From Flavobacteriales bacterium UBA2426 (GTDB taxonomy: Bacteria > Bacteroidota > Bacteroidia > Flavobacteriales_F > PHOS-HE28): a stretch of 6,297 nucleotides of DNA. Each line of letters starts with the position of its first letter. Within the stretch, counting starts at the first letter, position 1. Below the pieces are notes generated by a model. The model was not told the origin of the DNA and did no database searches. It saw only the letters and a program-made list of their open reading frames with translations. A program made the position numbers and the translations under genes. Of the stretch, positions 1 through 6,297 are shown piece by piece. The stretch is taken from NCBI GenBank assembly GCA_002342985.1, contig DDRC01000127.1, forward strand, positions 1,253 to 7,549. The letters run 5' to 3'.

Positions 1-1233
1 GTTGGCGGCATCCTTGAAGAGCATGTAGGGCGTGCCGGTCTCGATCTGGCTCTCGAGGATCTTGAACCAGAGCTCCTGGGCCTTGATGGTCTGGCGGCCC
101 TTGCCCTCGGCCTCGTACTTCTCATAGAGCGCCTCGAACTCCTCGCTGTGGGTGTCGCTGAGGCCGGGGCACTCGTTGGGGCACATGAGGGTCCAGTCGC
201 CGTTCTGCTCCACGCGCTTCATGAAGAGGTCGGGCACCCACATGGCGTAGAAGAGGTCGCGGGCGCGCATCTCCTCCTTGCCGTGGTTCTTCTTGAGCTC
301 GAGGAAGTCGAACACGTCGGCGTGCCAGGGCTCCAGGTAGATGGCGAAGCTGCCCTTGCGCTTGCCGCCGCCCTGGTCCACGTAGCGGGCGGTGTCGTTG
401 AACACGCGCAGCATGGGCACGATGCCGTTGCTGGTGCCGTTGGTGCCCTTGATGTAAGAGCCCTTGGCGCGCAGGTTGTGCACGCTGAGGCCGATGCCGC
501 CGGCGCTCTGGCTGATCTGGGCGCACTGCTTCAGGGTGTCGTAGATGCCGCTGATGCTGTCGTCCTTCAATTGCAGCAGGAAGCAGCTGCTCATCTGCGG
601 CTTGGGGGTGCCGGCGTTGAAGAGCGTGGGGGTGGCGTGGGTGTACCAGCCCTCGCTCAGGTCGTTGTAGGTGCGGATGGCACTCTCCAGGTCCTCCTTG
701 TGGATGCCGACGGCCACGCGCATGAGCATCTGCTGCGGGCGCTCCACCACCTTGCCGTGCATGCGCAGGAGGTAGCTGCGCTCCAGGGTCTTGAATCCGA
801 AGAAGTCGTAGCTGAAGTCGCGGTCGTAGATGATGGCGCTGTCCAGCGTATCGGCGTGCTTGCGGATGATCTGGTACACGTCCTCGGCGATGAGGCTGGC
901 CTTCTCGCCGGTCTTGGGGTCCACGTAGTCGTAGAGGTCCTTCATGGTCTCGCTGAAGGACTTCTTGGTGTTCTTGTGCAGGTTGCTGACGGCGATGCGG
1001 CTGGCGAGCTGGGCATAGTCCGGGTGCTTCACCGTCATGGTGGCGGCCACCTCGGCGGTGAGGTTGTCGAGCTCGGTGGTGGTGACGCCATCGTAGATGC
1101 CGTCGATCACCTTCATGGTGACCACGGTGGCATCCACCATGGGGTCCAGTCCATAGCACAGCTTCTTCACCCGGGCGGTGATCTTGTCGAACTTCACTGC
1201 CTCCCGGCGGCCGTCGCGCTTGATGACGTACAT
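1..1233 (-). CDS. nrdA: Class Ia ribonucleoside-diphosphate reductase, alpha (large) subunit, N-terminal half (partial)
   Basis: Large subunit of aerobic ribonucleotide reductase, which reduces ribonucleoside diphosphates to deoxynucleotides in the cytoplasm together with NrdB. The frame is open from ATG at 1233 to base 1, giving 411 codons, about half of a family protein of roughly 800 residues. An ATP cone fills residues 1 to about 90 (starts [12 protein letters not shown]5, E11 and D56 match the human RRM1 nucleotide and dATP-inhibition residues K5, E11, D57). The first redox cysteine is C217 in SSCFLL (human C218). D225 matches the specificity-site aspartate, and specificity loop 2 is near Q287-GGGKRKG. 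The downstream CPNECPGL block is also present. The thiyl-radical NLCxE motif and the C-terminal redox cysteines lie outside the window. The sequence resembles eukaryotic RRM1 far more than E. coli NrdA. It lies 246 bases downstream of nrdB on the same strand. The leader CGAGAGAAC before the ATG is purine-rich but not a clear Shine-Dalgarno. Confidence 0.97.
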   Translation of the reverse strand, partial: MYVIKRDGRREAVKFDKITARVKKLCYGLDPMVDATVVTMKVIDGIYDGVTTTELDNLTAEVAATMTVKHPDYAQLASRIAVSNLHKNTKKSFSETMKDLYDYVDPKTGEKASLIAEDVYQIIRKHADTLDSAIIYDRDFSYDFFGFKTLERSYLLRMHGKVVERPQQMLMRVAVGIHKEDLESAIRTYNDLSEGWYTHATPTLFNAGTPKPQMSSCFLLQLKDDSISGIYDTLKQCAQISQSAGGIGLSVHNLRAKGSYIKGTNGTSNGIVPMLRVFNDTARYVDQGGGKRKGSFAIYLEPWHADVFDFLELKKNHGKEEMRARDLFYAMWVPDLFMKRVEQNGDWTLMCPNECPGLSDTHSEEFEALYEKYEAEGKGRQTIKAQELWFKILESQIETGTPYMLFKDAAN

Positions 1234-1259
1234 GTTCTCTCGATGGGTTTGGTTTTGGT

Positions 1260-1294
1260 GGACCGGCCCGCCTCGGCTCCCGCCTCGTCGGTCC
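1260..1294 (-). other. Inverted repeat in the nrdA leader
   Basis: GGACCG (1260-1265) is complementary to CGGTCC (1289-1294), a 6-bp stem with a 23-base loop. The loop carries two copies of CCCGCCTCG (1267-1275 and 1279-1287), 12 bases apart. It lies 27 to 61 bases upstream of the nrdA ATG and would be part of the nrdA leader RNA. The stem is short and the loop large, so it may be chance in GC-rich DNA. Confidence 0.25.
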
Positions 1295-1355
1295 GGCGTG
1301 TTGTTTTTCCTGTCAATGCAGGGCTTCCAAGATGGTCCCCTGCCCATCCCTTGGC

Positions 1356-1385
1356 CCGGTTGTCAAACGGATGATCGTCAACCGG
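1356..1385 (-). other. Inverted repeat in the nrdB-nrdA spacer
   Basis: CCGGTTG (1356-1362) pairs perfectly with CAACCGG (1379-1385) around a 16-base loop. It is the second of three inverted repeats between nrdB and nrdA. No run of U follows on the nrdB-nrdA transcript, so it does not look like a standard intrinsic terminator. Confidence 0.35.
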
Positions 1386-1421
1386 CGGATGTGAATTGCG
1401 GATGCATGCCGGCTGTCTGCT

Positions 1422-1464
1422 GTCCGAGCCCGATGCCGCACGGGCCATGCATCGGGCATCGGAC
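1422..1464 (-). other. Strong 15-bp hairpin just after the nrdB stop codon
   Basis: GTCCGAGCCCGATGC (1422-1436) pairs with GCATCGGGC (1449-1457) plus TCGGAC (1459-1464). This gives 15 base pairs with one bulged base (1458) and a 12-base loop. On the nrdB mRNA it starts 15 bases after the TAG stop, where a terminator or 3'-end-protecting hairpin would be expected. No U tract follows (the next transcript bases are AGCAGACAGCC), so it may be a weak terminator, a processing site, or an RNA-stabilising element that separates nrdB and nrdA expression. The fold was read by eye, without energy calculation. Confidence 0.5.
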
Positions 1465-1479
1465 AACGACCGCCGACAA

Positions 1480-2505
1480 CTAGAAGTCAGCGTCGAGGGT
1501 GAACTTGGCCTGGTCCTTCTCCTTGTTGAGCACGCCGGCCTTCTGGTACTCGCCCACGCGCTTCTCGAAGAAGTTGGTCTTGCCCTGGAGGGAGATCATC
1601 TCCATGAAGTCGAAGGGGTTCATGGCGTTGTAGATCTTCTCGTTGCCGAGCTCCACCAGCAGGCGGTCGGCCACGAACTCGATGTACTGCTGCATGAGCT
1701 TGGCGTTCATGCCGATCAGGTTCACGGGCAGGGCGTCGGTGACGAACTCCTTCTCGATCTCCACCGCGTCGCGGATGATGGTCTCCACGGTCTTCTTGGG
1801 GAGCTTGTTGATGAGGTGCTTGGTGTAGAGCAGGCAGGCGAAGTCGCAGTGCAGGCCCTCGTCGCGGCTGATGAGCTCGTTGCTGAAGCTGAGGCCGGGC
1901 ATGAGTCCGCGCTTCTTGAGCCAGAAGATGCTGCAGAAGCTGCCGCTGAAGAAGATGCCCTCCACGGCGGCGAAGGCGATGAGGCGCTCGGCGAAGCTGC
2001 CCTTGCCGATCCAGCGCAGGGCCCACTCGGCCTTCTTGCCCACGCACGGCACGGTCTCGATGGCGTGCAGCAGCCGGTCCTTCTCGATGGGGTCCTTGAT
2101 GTAGGTATCGATCAGCAGGCTGTAGGTCTCGCTGTGGATGTTCTCCATGGCGATCTGGAAGCCGTAGAAGAAGCGGGCCTCGGGGTACTGCACCTCGTGG
2201 AGGAAGTTCTCGGCGAGGTTCTCGTTCACGATGCCGTCGCTGGCGGCGAAGAAGGCCAGCACGTGCTTGATGAAGTAGCGCTCATCGTCGTTGAGCTTGT
2301 CGGCCCAGTCCACCAGGTCGGCATGCAGGTCGATCTCCTCGGCGGTCCAGAAGGCGGCCTCGTGCTTCTTGTAGAACTGCCAGATGTCGTGGTGCTGGAT
2401 GGGGAAGATGACGAAGCGGTCCTTGTTCTCCTTCAGGATCGGCTCGTTGGCGTCAGCGTTGCTCGGGAGCTCCATGCTCATCTGGGGGTCTTGTTGGGCG
2501 CTCAT
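1480..2505 (-). CDS. nrdB: Class Ia ribonucleoside-diphosphate reductase, beta (small, radical) subunit
   Basis: Small subunit that holds the di-iron centre and tyrosyl radical used by NrdA; cytoplasmic. With the ATG at 2505 the protein has 341 residues. Di-iron ligands are D90, E121, H124, E182, E216 and H219; the radical tyrosine is Y128 in [11 protein letters not shown]42 and Y320 lie on the radical-transfer path, and the tail FTLDADF, which docks on NrdA, is identical to that of human RRM2. The protein reads like eukaryotic RRM2 throughout, so it is a canonical tyrosyl-radical R2 and not a Tyr-less variant. The frame stays open upstream to a GTG at 2709, but that extension is Pro/Arg-rich, matches nothing in the family and covers the candidate promoter, so it was rejected. 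In-frame ATGs at 2481 and 2475 are possible alternative starts. No Shine-Dalgarno is visible. nrdA follows on the same strand. Confidence 0.98.
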   Translation of the reverse strand: MSAQQDPQMSMELPSNADANEPILKENKDRFVIFPIQHHDIWQFYKKHEAAFWTAEEIDLHADLVDWADKLNDDERYFIKHVLAFFAASDGIVNENLAENFLHEVQYPEARFFYGFQIAMENIHSETYSLLIDTYIKDPIEKDRLLHAIETVPCVGKKAEWALRWIGKGSFAERLIAFAAVEGIFFSGSFCSIFWLKKRGLMPGLSFSNELISRDEGLHCDFACLLYTKHLINKLPKKTVETIIRDAVEIEKEFVTDALPVNLIGMNAKLMQQYIEFVADRLLVELGNEKIYNAMNPFDFMEMISLQGKTNFFEKRVGEYQKAGVLNKEKDQAKFTLDADF

Positions 2506-2997
2506 CGGTAATGCGTTCTGGGTTCGTGTGGGGACGGTTTCGCCGGCAGGACGGGTCCCGCCATCTTCACTTCTCGGTCTTTTCGCTGGGTCCGCCGGCG
2601 TCGTGCTCCGAAGGGATCGGGGCCGGGGCGTCGGCGGGTCACAAAAGTGGCCCCGGAGCGGGGGCGGTGCAACGGGTCGGCGGCACCACTTACCTCTACT
2701 TTTCAACACGGGCCGGTTCCCCGCGACAGACGCGGAAGAGACGCACCGCGGACACTTGCAAGCGATTTCTTTTCACGATCGGTTAACAAGCCCGGAGCCG
2801 CGCGGCCGTAGGGCGAAAGCGCGAACATGGGTGCGCGGTTCGCAGTGGTGACGGGCGTTCCACGGTGGGAGTGGCACGGAGGATCGCGAGCGGCGGGGGA
2901 TCGGTGGATGCGGGCTCTGCCGGGGACGCAGCGGACGGAGCGAACGCGCGCGCGGGCCTTTCCTCCCGGTGCCCCCTACGAGGCAGGGCGGAGAGGG
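2506..2997. other. 492-base gap without a convincing gene, between DUF3109 and nrdB
   Basis: Both flanking genes are read on the minus strand, so this holds the 3' end of the DUF3109 unit and the nrdB upstream region. Open frames cross it on both strands, but their translations are low-complexity Arg/Pro/Ala/Gly text with no family resemblance. Visible details: a less GC-rich stretch at about 2690-2790; a 6-bp inverted repeat GCGAAC/GTTCGC at 2821-2826 and 2838-2843; a (CG)5 run at 2945-2954; and the candidate nrdB promoter at 2642-2672. I see no tRNA, no NrdR-like box and no cobalamin riboswitch. Confidence 0.6.
2642..2672 (-). promoter_or_regulatory. Candidate Bacteroidota-type promoter for nrdB
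   Basis: Read on the minus strand, TTG (2672-2670) is followed after 20 bases by CACTTTTG (2649-2642). The Bacteroidota sigma-ABfr consensus is TTG, about 19 bases, TAnnTTTG; only the first base of the -7 element differs here. It would give an nrdB leader of roughly 130 bases. The match is by eye and single near-matches can arise by chance. Confidence 0.35.
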
Positions 2998-3588
2998 CTA
3001 CTGCTTGCCGCTCTTGCGCTCCTTCTCCCACTCCGCGTAGATCCCCTCCAGCTCCGCATACCAGGCCTCGCCGTACTTGCGGATGAGCGCATCCTTCAGG
3101 AAGCGGAATACCGGCACATCGAGCTTGGCGCCGCACGCACGCGCCGGCTTGCACAGGTTCCACTGATGGTAGTTGAGCCCCTCGTGGAACTTCAGTTTCT
3201 CGATGCGGATGGGATACAGGTGGCAGCTGATCGGCTTGCGGAAGGGGATCCTCCCGTCCTTCCAGGCCTTCTCGATGCCGCAGAGCGCGATGCCGTTCTC
3301 GAAGATGGTGAAGGCGCATTCCTTCCTGCCATCCACGAGCGGCGTCACCAGGTCACCGTCCTCGTCGATCACGCTGAAGCCCTGCTCGGCAACGGCCTGG
3401 CGGCCCTTCTCCGGGATGTAGCTGCGGAACTCGGGCCAGAGCTTCTCGATCTGCTCGGCCTCCTCGGGCTCCAGCGGGGCGCCGCTCTCGCCCTCCACGC
3501 AGCAGGCGCCCTTGCAGGCCCCCAGGTCGCAGACGAAGCGCTTCTCGAAGAGGTCCTCGGAGATGAGGGTGCCGCGGTGCTCGATCAT
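2998..3588 (-). CDS. DUF3109 family cysteine-rich protein, probable metal or Fe-S binding
   Basis: Protein of 196 residues recognised as DUF3109, a family common in Bacteroidota whose function I do not know. It has nine cysteines: C20, C25, C29 and C30 in a C-x4-C-x3-CC cluster, then C91, C103, C122 (in SCHLYPIRI), C146 and C152. The spacing recalls the YkgJ-type CxxxCxxCC proteins thought to bind zinc or an Fe-S cluster; cofactor binding is therefore inferred, not shown. There is no signal peptide or membrane segment, so it should be cytoplasmic. The C-terminal 35 residues are charged and probably helical. The ATG at 3588 opens directly into the conserved N-terminus (MIEHRGTLIS), and no longer start is sensible. 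It is divergent from glyS with 176 bases between starts, and lies upstream of nrdB on the same strand but 492 bases away, so co-transcription is uncertain. Confidence 0.88.
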   Translation of the reverse strand: MIEHRGTLISEDLFEKRFVCDLGACKGACCVEGESGAPLEPEEAEQIEKLWPEFRSYIPEKGRQAVAEQGFSVIDEDGDLVTPLVDGRKECAFTIFENGIALCGIEKAWKDGRIPFRKPISCHLYPIRIEKLKFHEGLNYHQWNLCKPARACGAKLDVPVFRFLKDALIRKYGEAWYAELEGIYAEWEKERKSGKQ

Positions 3589-3764
3589 GGCGCGAAGCTA
3601 CCGGGTTCAGCCGCAACCATGCGGCGGCGCAGCGGGAACGCCACCTTCACCGCCGACCTGGGCGTCGCGAATTCGTCGCGTGTCCGCTCCGTTGCGGTTC
3701 CTTCGCGCTTCACATCTTTGCGCCCCGCGACGCTGAAGGTTTCCAGAGCGACCGCGCGCACATC
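3589..3764. other. Divergent intergenic region between DUF3109 and glyS
   Basis: These 176 bases separate the two starts and should hold both promoters. The glyS side has a good candidate at 3692-3720. On the DUF3109 side the closest thing is TAGCTTCG immediately before the ATG, with a TTG only 13 bases upstream, which is too close to be convincing. A 7-base direct repeat CGTCGCG (3663-3669, 3674-3680; 11-base period) is the only other structure seen. Confidence 0.55.
3692..3720 (+). promoter_or_regulatory. Candidate Bacteroidota-type promoter for glyS
   Basis: TTG (3692-3694), an 18-base spacer, then CATCTTTG (3713-3720), which matches TAnnTTTG except for the first base. It lies 44 bases upstream of the glyS ATG, giving a short leader of roughly 40 bases. 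It has the same CAnnTTTG form as the candidate upstream of nrdB. Confidence 0.4.
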
Positions 3765-5306
3765 ATGAGCAACCAGGAAGACCGCCTCAAGACCCTCATC
3801 GGCCATGCCAAGGAGTATGGCTTCGTGTTCCCCAGCAGCGAGATCTACGACGGCCTCAGCGCCACGTACGACTACGGCCCCTACGGCGCCGAGCTGAAGA
3901 ACAACATCCGCCGCTACTGGTGGGAGGCCATGACCAAGCTCCACGAGAACATCGTGGGCATCGATGCGGCCATCTTCATGCACCCCACCACCTGGAAGGC
4001 CAGCGGCCACGTGGACGCTTTCAACGACCCGCTCATCGACAACAAGGACAGCAAGAAGCGCTACCGCGCGGACGTGCTCCTCGAAGAGCACATGGCCAAG
4101 TACGCCGACAAGATCGAGAAGGAGGTGGAGAAGGGCCGCAGGAAGTTCGGCGAGGCCTTCGACGAGGCGCAGTTCCGCGCCACCAACCCCAACGTGAAGC
4201 GTTCGCAGGAACGCATCGATGCTGTGGAGGGCCGCATGAAGGCCGCCCTGGAGGCCAACGACCTCGCCGCCCTGCGCCAGCTGATCATCGACGAGGAGAT
4301 CAAGTGCCCCATCAGCGGCACGGGCAACTGGACGGACGTTCGCCAGTTCAACCTGATGTTCGCCACGGAGCTGGGCAGCGTGAGCGGCGAGAGCAGCACC
4401 ATCTACCTGCGGCCCGAAACGGCGCAAGGCATCTTCGTGAACTTCCTCAACGTGCAGAAGAGCGCGCGCATGAAGATCCCCTTCGGCATCGCGCAGACCG
4501 GCAAGGCCTTCCGCAACGAGATCGTGGCGCGGCAGTTCATCTTCCGCATGCGCGAGTTCGAGCAGATGGAGATGCAGTTCTTCGTGAAGCCCGGCACCGA
4601 GATGGAGTGGTACAACGCGTGGAAGGAGCAGCGCATGAAGTGGCATCGCGCGCTCGGGCTCCCCACTGAGAGCTACCGCTTCCACGACCACATCAAGCTG
4701 GCGCACTACGCCAACGCCGCCTGCGACATCGAGTTCAGGTTCCCGATGGGCTTCAAGGAGCTCGAGGGCATCCACAGCCGCACCGATTTCGACCTGGCCA
4801 ACCACGAGAAGCACAGCGGCCGCAAGCTCACCTACTTCGACCCCGAGGCCAACGAGAGCTACGTGCCCTATGTGGTGGAGACGAGCATCGGGCTGGACCG
4901 CATGTTCCTCGCCATCCTCAGCGCGGCCTACGACGAAGAGAAGCTCGAAGGCGGCGAGGAGCGCGTGGTGCTGCGCATCCCTGCCCCGCTTGCCCCCGTG
5001 AAGGTGGCCGTGCTGCCGCTGGTGAAGAAGGACGGCCTGCCCGAGAAGGCGCGCGCCATCATCGACCGGCTGAAGCTCGACCACAACTGCCAGTACGACG
5101 AGAAGGACAGCATCGGCAAGCGCTACCGCCGCCAGGACGCCATCGGCACGCCCTACTGCATCACGGTGGACTACGACACCATGCAGGACGGCACCGTCAC
5201 CATCCGCGAGCGCGACAGCATGAAGCAGGAGCGCGTGGCCATCAGCGAGCTGGAGCGCATCGTGAGCGAGAAGGTGGACCTGCGGGTGCTGCTGCGGAGG
5301 CTCTGA
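3765..5306 (+). CDS. glyS: Glycyl-tRNA synthetase, single-chain (alpha2) class IIa type
   Basis: Charges tRNA-Gly with glycine using ATP in the cytoplasm. The product has 513 residues and is a complete homodimeric-type enzyme, not the separate GlyQ/GlyS form of E. coli. Class II motif 1 is around residues 30-56 (GLSATYDYGPYG then NNIRRYWW). The glycine and ATP site RPETAQG is at 216-222. Motif 2 is at about 249-272 (FRNEI, then FRMREFEQ). Motif 3 is GLDR at 376-379. The anticodon-binding domain runs from about 410 to 513 (PVKVAVLPLVKKD, then DSIGKRYRRQDAIGTPYC). A charged, probably helical insertion covers roughly 105-175, and the zinc-knuckle position found in some relatives has only C181 in CPISG. 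That segment and the overall length fit Bacteroidota GlyRS. The ATG at 3765 matches the family N-terminus; no Shine-Dalgarno is visible. The symbol glyQS is used for the same protein in some annotations. Confidence 0.97.
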   Translation: MSNQEDRLKTLIGHAKEYGFVFPSSEIYDGLSATYDYGPYGAELKNNIRRYWWEAMTKLHENIVGIDAAIFMHPTTWKASGHVDAFNDPLIDNKDSKKRYRADVLLEEHMAKYADKIEKEVEKGRRKFGEAFDEAQFRATNPNVKRSQERIDAVEGRMKAALEANDLAALRQLIIDEEIKCPISGTGNWTDVRQFNLMFATELGSVSGESSTIYLRPETAQGIFVNFLNVQKSARMKIPFGIAQTGKAFRNEIVARQFIFRMREFEQMEMQFFVKPGTEMEWYNAWKEQRMKWHRALGLPTESYRFHDHIKLAHYANAACDIEFRFPMGFKELEGIHSRTDFDLANHEKHSGRKLTYFDPEANESYVPYVVETSIGLDRMFLAILSAAYDEEKLEGGEERVVLRIPAPLAPVKVAVLPLVKKDGLPEKARAIIDRLKLDHNCQYDEKDSIGKRYRRQDAIGTPYCITVDYDTMQDGTVTIRERDSMKQERVAISELERIVSEKVDLRVLLRRL

Positions 5307-5332
5307 CCCGCCGAGTAACTTCGTGCGTGCAC

Positions 5333-5352
5333 GGTCCGTCCCATGACGGACC
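5333..5352 (+). other. Perfect 8-bp hairpin in the glyS-M61 gap
   Basis: GGTCCGTC (5333-5340), loop CCAT, GACGGACC (5345-5352). It begins 27 bases after the glyS stop and ends 10 bases before the M61 start. No T run follows, so it is not a classical terminator; it could be a Rho-independent-like pause or 3'-end protector for glyS, or leader structure for the peptidase gene. The 56-base gap leaves co-transcription of the two genes possible. Confidence 0.45.
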
Positions 5353-5362
5353 TGCGCATTCC

Positions 5363-6297
5363 ATGGCCGTACGTTTCCCCACCCTGCTATTGGCCTGCAC
5401 CCTGCACGCCGGCCTGCTCGCCCAAACAGGCATCACGGTCAACCTCGATCTGCGCGACCAGCGCAATGACCGCCTGGAAGTGGAGATCCTCGTGCCGCCC
5501 ATGCCCGGCGATGCCCCGCTGGTCTTCGCCCTGCCACGCATCGTCCCCGGCATCTATGGCGTGATGGACCACGGCAGGCTGGCCGGAGCCATGGAGGCCT
5601 TTGATGGCGATGGCGATCCGCTTCCCATCGAGCGCATCGATGTGGACCGCTGGAGGCTGCCGAAGCCACAGGGATTGACACGCATCACCTACTCCGTTGA
5701 CGATGGCTGGGAGGAGTTCGACATCCGCTTCTCCATCGGGAACTACCGCTCGTCCGAAGGCACGGTGAAGCCCACGGCCGCCGTGCTGAACCACAACACC
5801 ATCATCGGCTATTTCGAAGGCTTCGAGCACCTGCCCTACACGCTCCACCTGAAGAAACCCGCCACGCATTACGCCGCCACGAGTCTGCCCCGCACCACCG
5901 ATAGCGGCGGGGCAACGGCCTTCCAAGCCACCAGCTACCGCCACCTGGTGGACAACCCCATGCTGGTGGCGCCGCCGGATACCGCGCACCTGCTGCTGGA
6001 AGACATCCATGTGACCGTGGCCTGCCACAGCACCACGGGACAGGCCATTGCCCATGACGTAGCCCGGCACATACGCCCCCTGCTGGCCGACCAGCGTGCC
6101 TACCTCGGCGGCACCTTGCCTGTGAAGGAGTACACCTTCCTCGTCTACCACAACCCCAGCAACCGCGAAGGCAGCACCATGGGCGATGGGCTGGAGCACT
6201 CCGCCTCCACCTTGATCCTGCTCTGCATGCCGCTGGACCCGGCGGCCATCGCCCAAAGCGTGCATGGCATCGCCAGCCATGAGTTCTTCCACACCAT
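5363..6297 (+). CDS. M61 family (glycyl aminopeptidase-like) metallopeptidase, N-terminal part (partial)
   Basis: The open frame starts at ATG 5363 and runs off the right edge after 311 full codons. Residues 1-20 (MAVRFPTLLLACTLHAGLLA) form a signal peptide, with likely cleavage before Q21; LLAC at 9-12 is a poor, very early lipobox alternative. An N-terminal beta-sandwich region follows. The GLEHSAS block is at 276-282 and the zinc-binding HEFFH at 306-310; these two motifs in this spacing mark M61 peptidases. The third zinc ligand and any PDZ domain would lie beyond the window. Predicted export to the periplasm or cell surface suggests peptide breakdown; family members remove N-terminal Gly or Ala residues, but the substrate here is unknown. 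No Shine-Dalgarno is visible. No in-frame upstream start is evident. The gene lies 56 bases after glyS on the same strand, with no functional link apparent. Confidence 0.92.
   Translation, partial: MAVRFPTLLLACTLHAGLLAQTGITVNLDLRDQRNDRLEVEILVPPMPGDAPLVFALPRIVPGIYGVMDHGRLAGAMEAFDGDGDPLPIERIDVDRWRLPKPQGLTRITYSVDDGWEEFDIRFSIGNYRSSEGTVKPTAAVLNHNTIIGYFEGFEHLPYTLHLKKPATHYAATSLPRTTDSGGATAFQATSYRHLVDNPMLVAPPDTAHLLLEDIHVTVACHSTTGQAIAHDVARHIRPLLADQRAYLGGTLPVKEYTFLVYHNPSNREGSTMGDGLEHSASTLILLCMPLDPAAIAQSVHGIASHEFFHT

Noticed and set aside
1295..1310. Plus-strand T run after the 1260-1294 hairpin, resembling an intrinsic terminator
   Set aside because: It faces the wrong way: no plus-strand gene precedes it, and on the nrdB-nrdA transcript the run is A, on the other side of the stem.
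148..1374. Long open frame (about 408 codons) antisense to nrdA
   Set aside because: The sense strand is plainly nrdA, with family motifs throughout. GC-rich third positions leave few stops in the antisense frame; its translation is low-complexity Ala/Val/Leu/His/Gly text.
1396..2511. Long open frame (about 371 codons) antisense to nrdB
   Set aside because: Same composition effect; it mirrors nrdB almost exactly and has no domain-like sequence.
2506..2709. 68-residue N-terminal extension of NrdB from a GTG at 2709
   Set aside because: Pro/Arg-rich, absent from the R2 family, and it would place the candidate promoter inside the gene. The ATG at 2505 gives a family-sized protein.
2838..2865. 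Possible cobalamin riboswitch near an nrd gene (CCACTG on the minus strand)
   Set aside because: Only the short CCACTG match is present; the B12 box and the other conserved cobalamin-riboswitch blocks are missing.
2945..2954. (CG)5 alternating run with Z-DNA potential
   Set aside because: Ten bases only, in very GC-rich noncoding DNA; no sign of a role.
3663..3680. 7-base direct repeat CGTCGCG with an 11-base period upstream of glyS
   Set aside because: Helical-turn spacing hints at an operator, but a 7-mer of C, G and T repeating nearby is expected by chance at this GC level.
3585..5084. Open frame of 499 codons antisense to glyS
   Set aside because: Impressive length, but it covers glyS in the complementary codon phase and reads as Val/Leu/Ala/His-rich filler; a by-product of GC-rich codon use.
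5316..5323. TAACTTCG as -7 element for the M61 gene
   Set aside because: No TTG at a proper distance upstream, and TTCG departs from the consensus TTTG.

Overview
The window looks like ordinary housekeeping chromosome from a GC-rich member of the Bacteroidota, possibly one of the GC-rich uncultured Flavobacteriales lineages; the order is only a guess. The phylum call rests on four things: a single-chain glycyl-tRNA synthetase of about 513 residues with the Bacteroidota-style CPISG/NWT segment, a DUF3109 cysteine-rich protein, eukaryote-like class Ia ribonucleotide reductase subunits, and gene starts with no clear Shine-Dalgarno but candidate TTG-N18/20-xAnnTTTG promoters. I see no mobile element, CRISPR array, rRNA, tRNA, phage gene or defence system.

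Layout. The left half is read on the minus strand. Transcription there runs from DUF3109 (3588 to 2998), across a 492-base gap without a convincing gene, into nrdB (2505 to 1480). A 246-base spacer with three inverted repeats follows, then nrdA (1233 down to base 1, where it leaves the window about halfway through the protein). The right half is read on the plus strand: glyS (3765 to 5306), a 56-base gap with a perfect 8-bp hairpin, and the start of a secreted M61-family metallopeptidase gene (5363 onward), which leaves the window inside its zinc-binding HEFFH motif. DUF3109 and glyS diverge from a 176-base region.

How the genes work together. NrdB (radical and di-iron subunit) and NrdA (catalytic and allosteric subunit) form the aerobic ribonucleotide reductase that makes deoxynucleotides. 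All radical and metal residues are intact in NrdB, and the ATP cone of NrdA keeps the residues needed for dATP feedback. The DUF3109 protein has nine cysteines and probably binds a metal or Fe-S cluster; its place next to nrdB invites, but does not prove, a role around the reductase. GlyRS and the M61 peptidase have no evident functional link to these.

I did not find a previously undescribed system. The points most worth a second look are the structured nrdB-nrdA spacer, the DUF3109/RNR neighbourhood, the long gap upstream of nrdB, and the matching promoter-like sequences upstream of nrdB and glyS.
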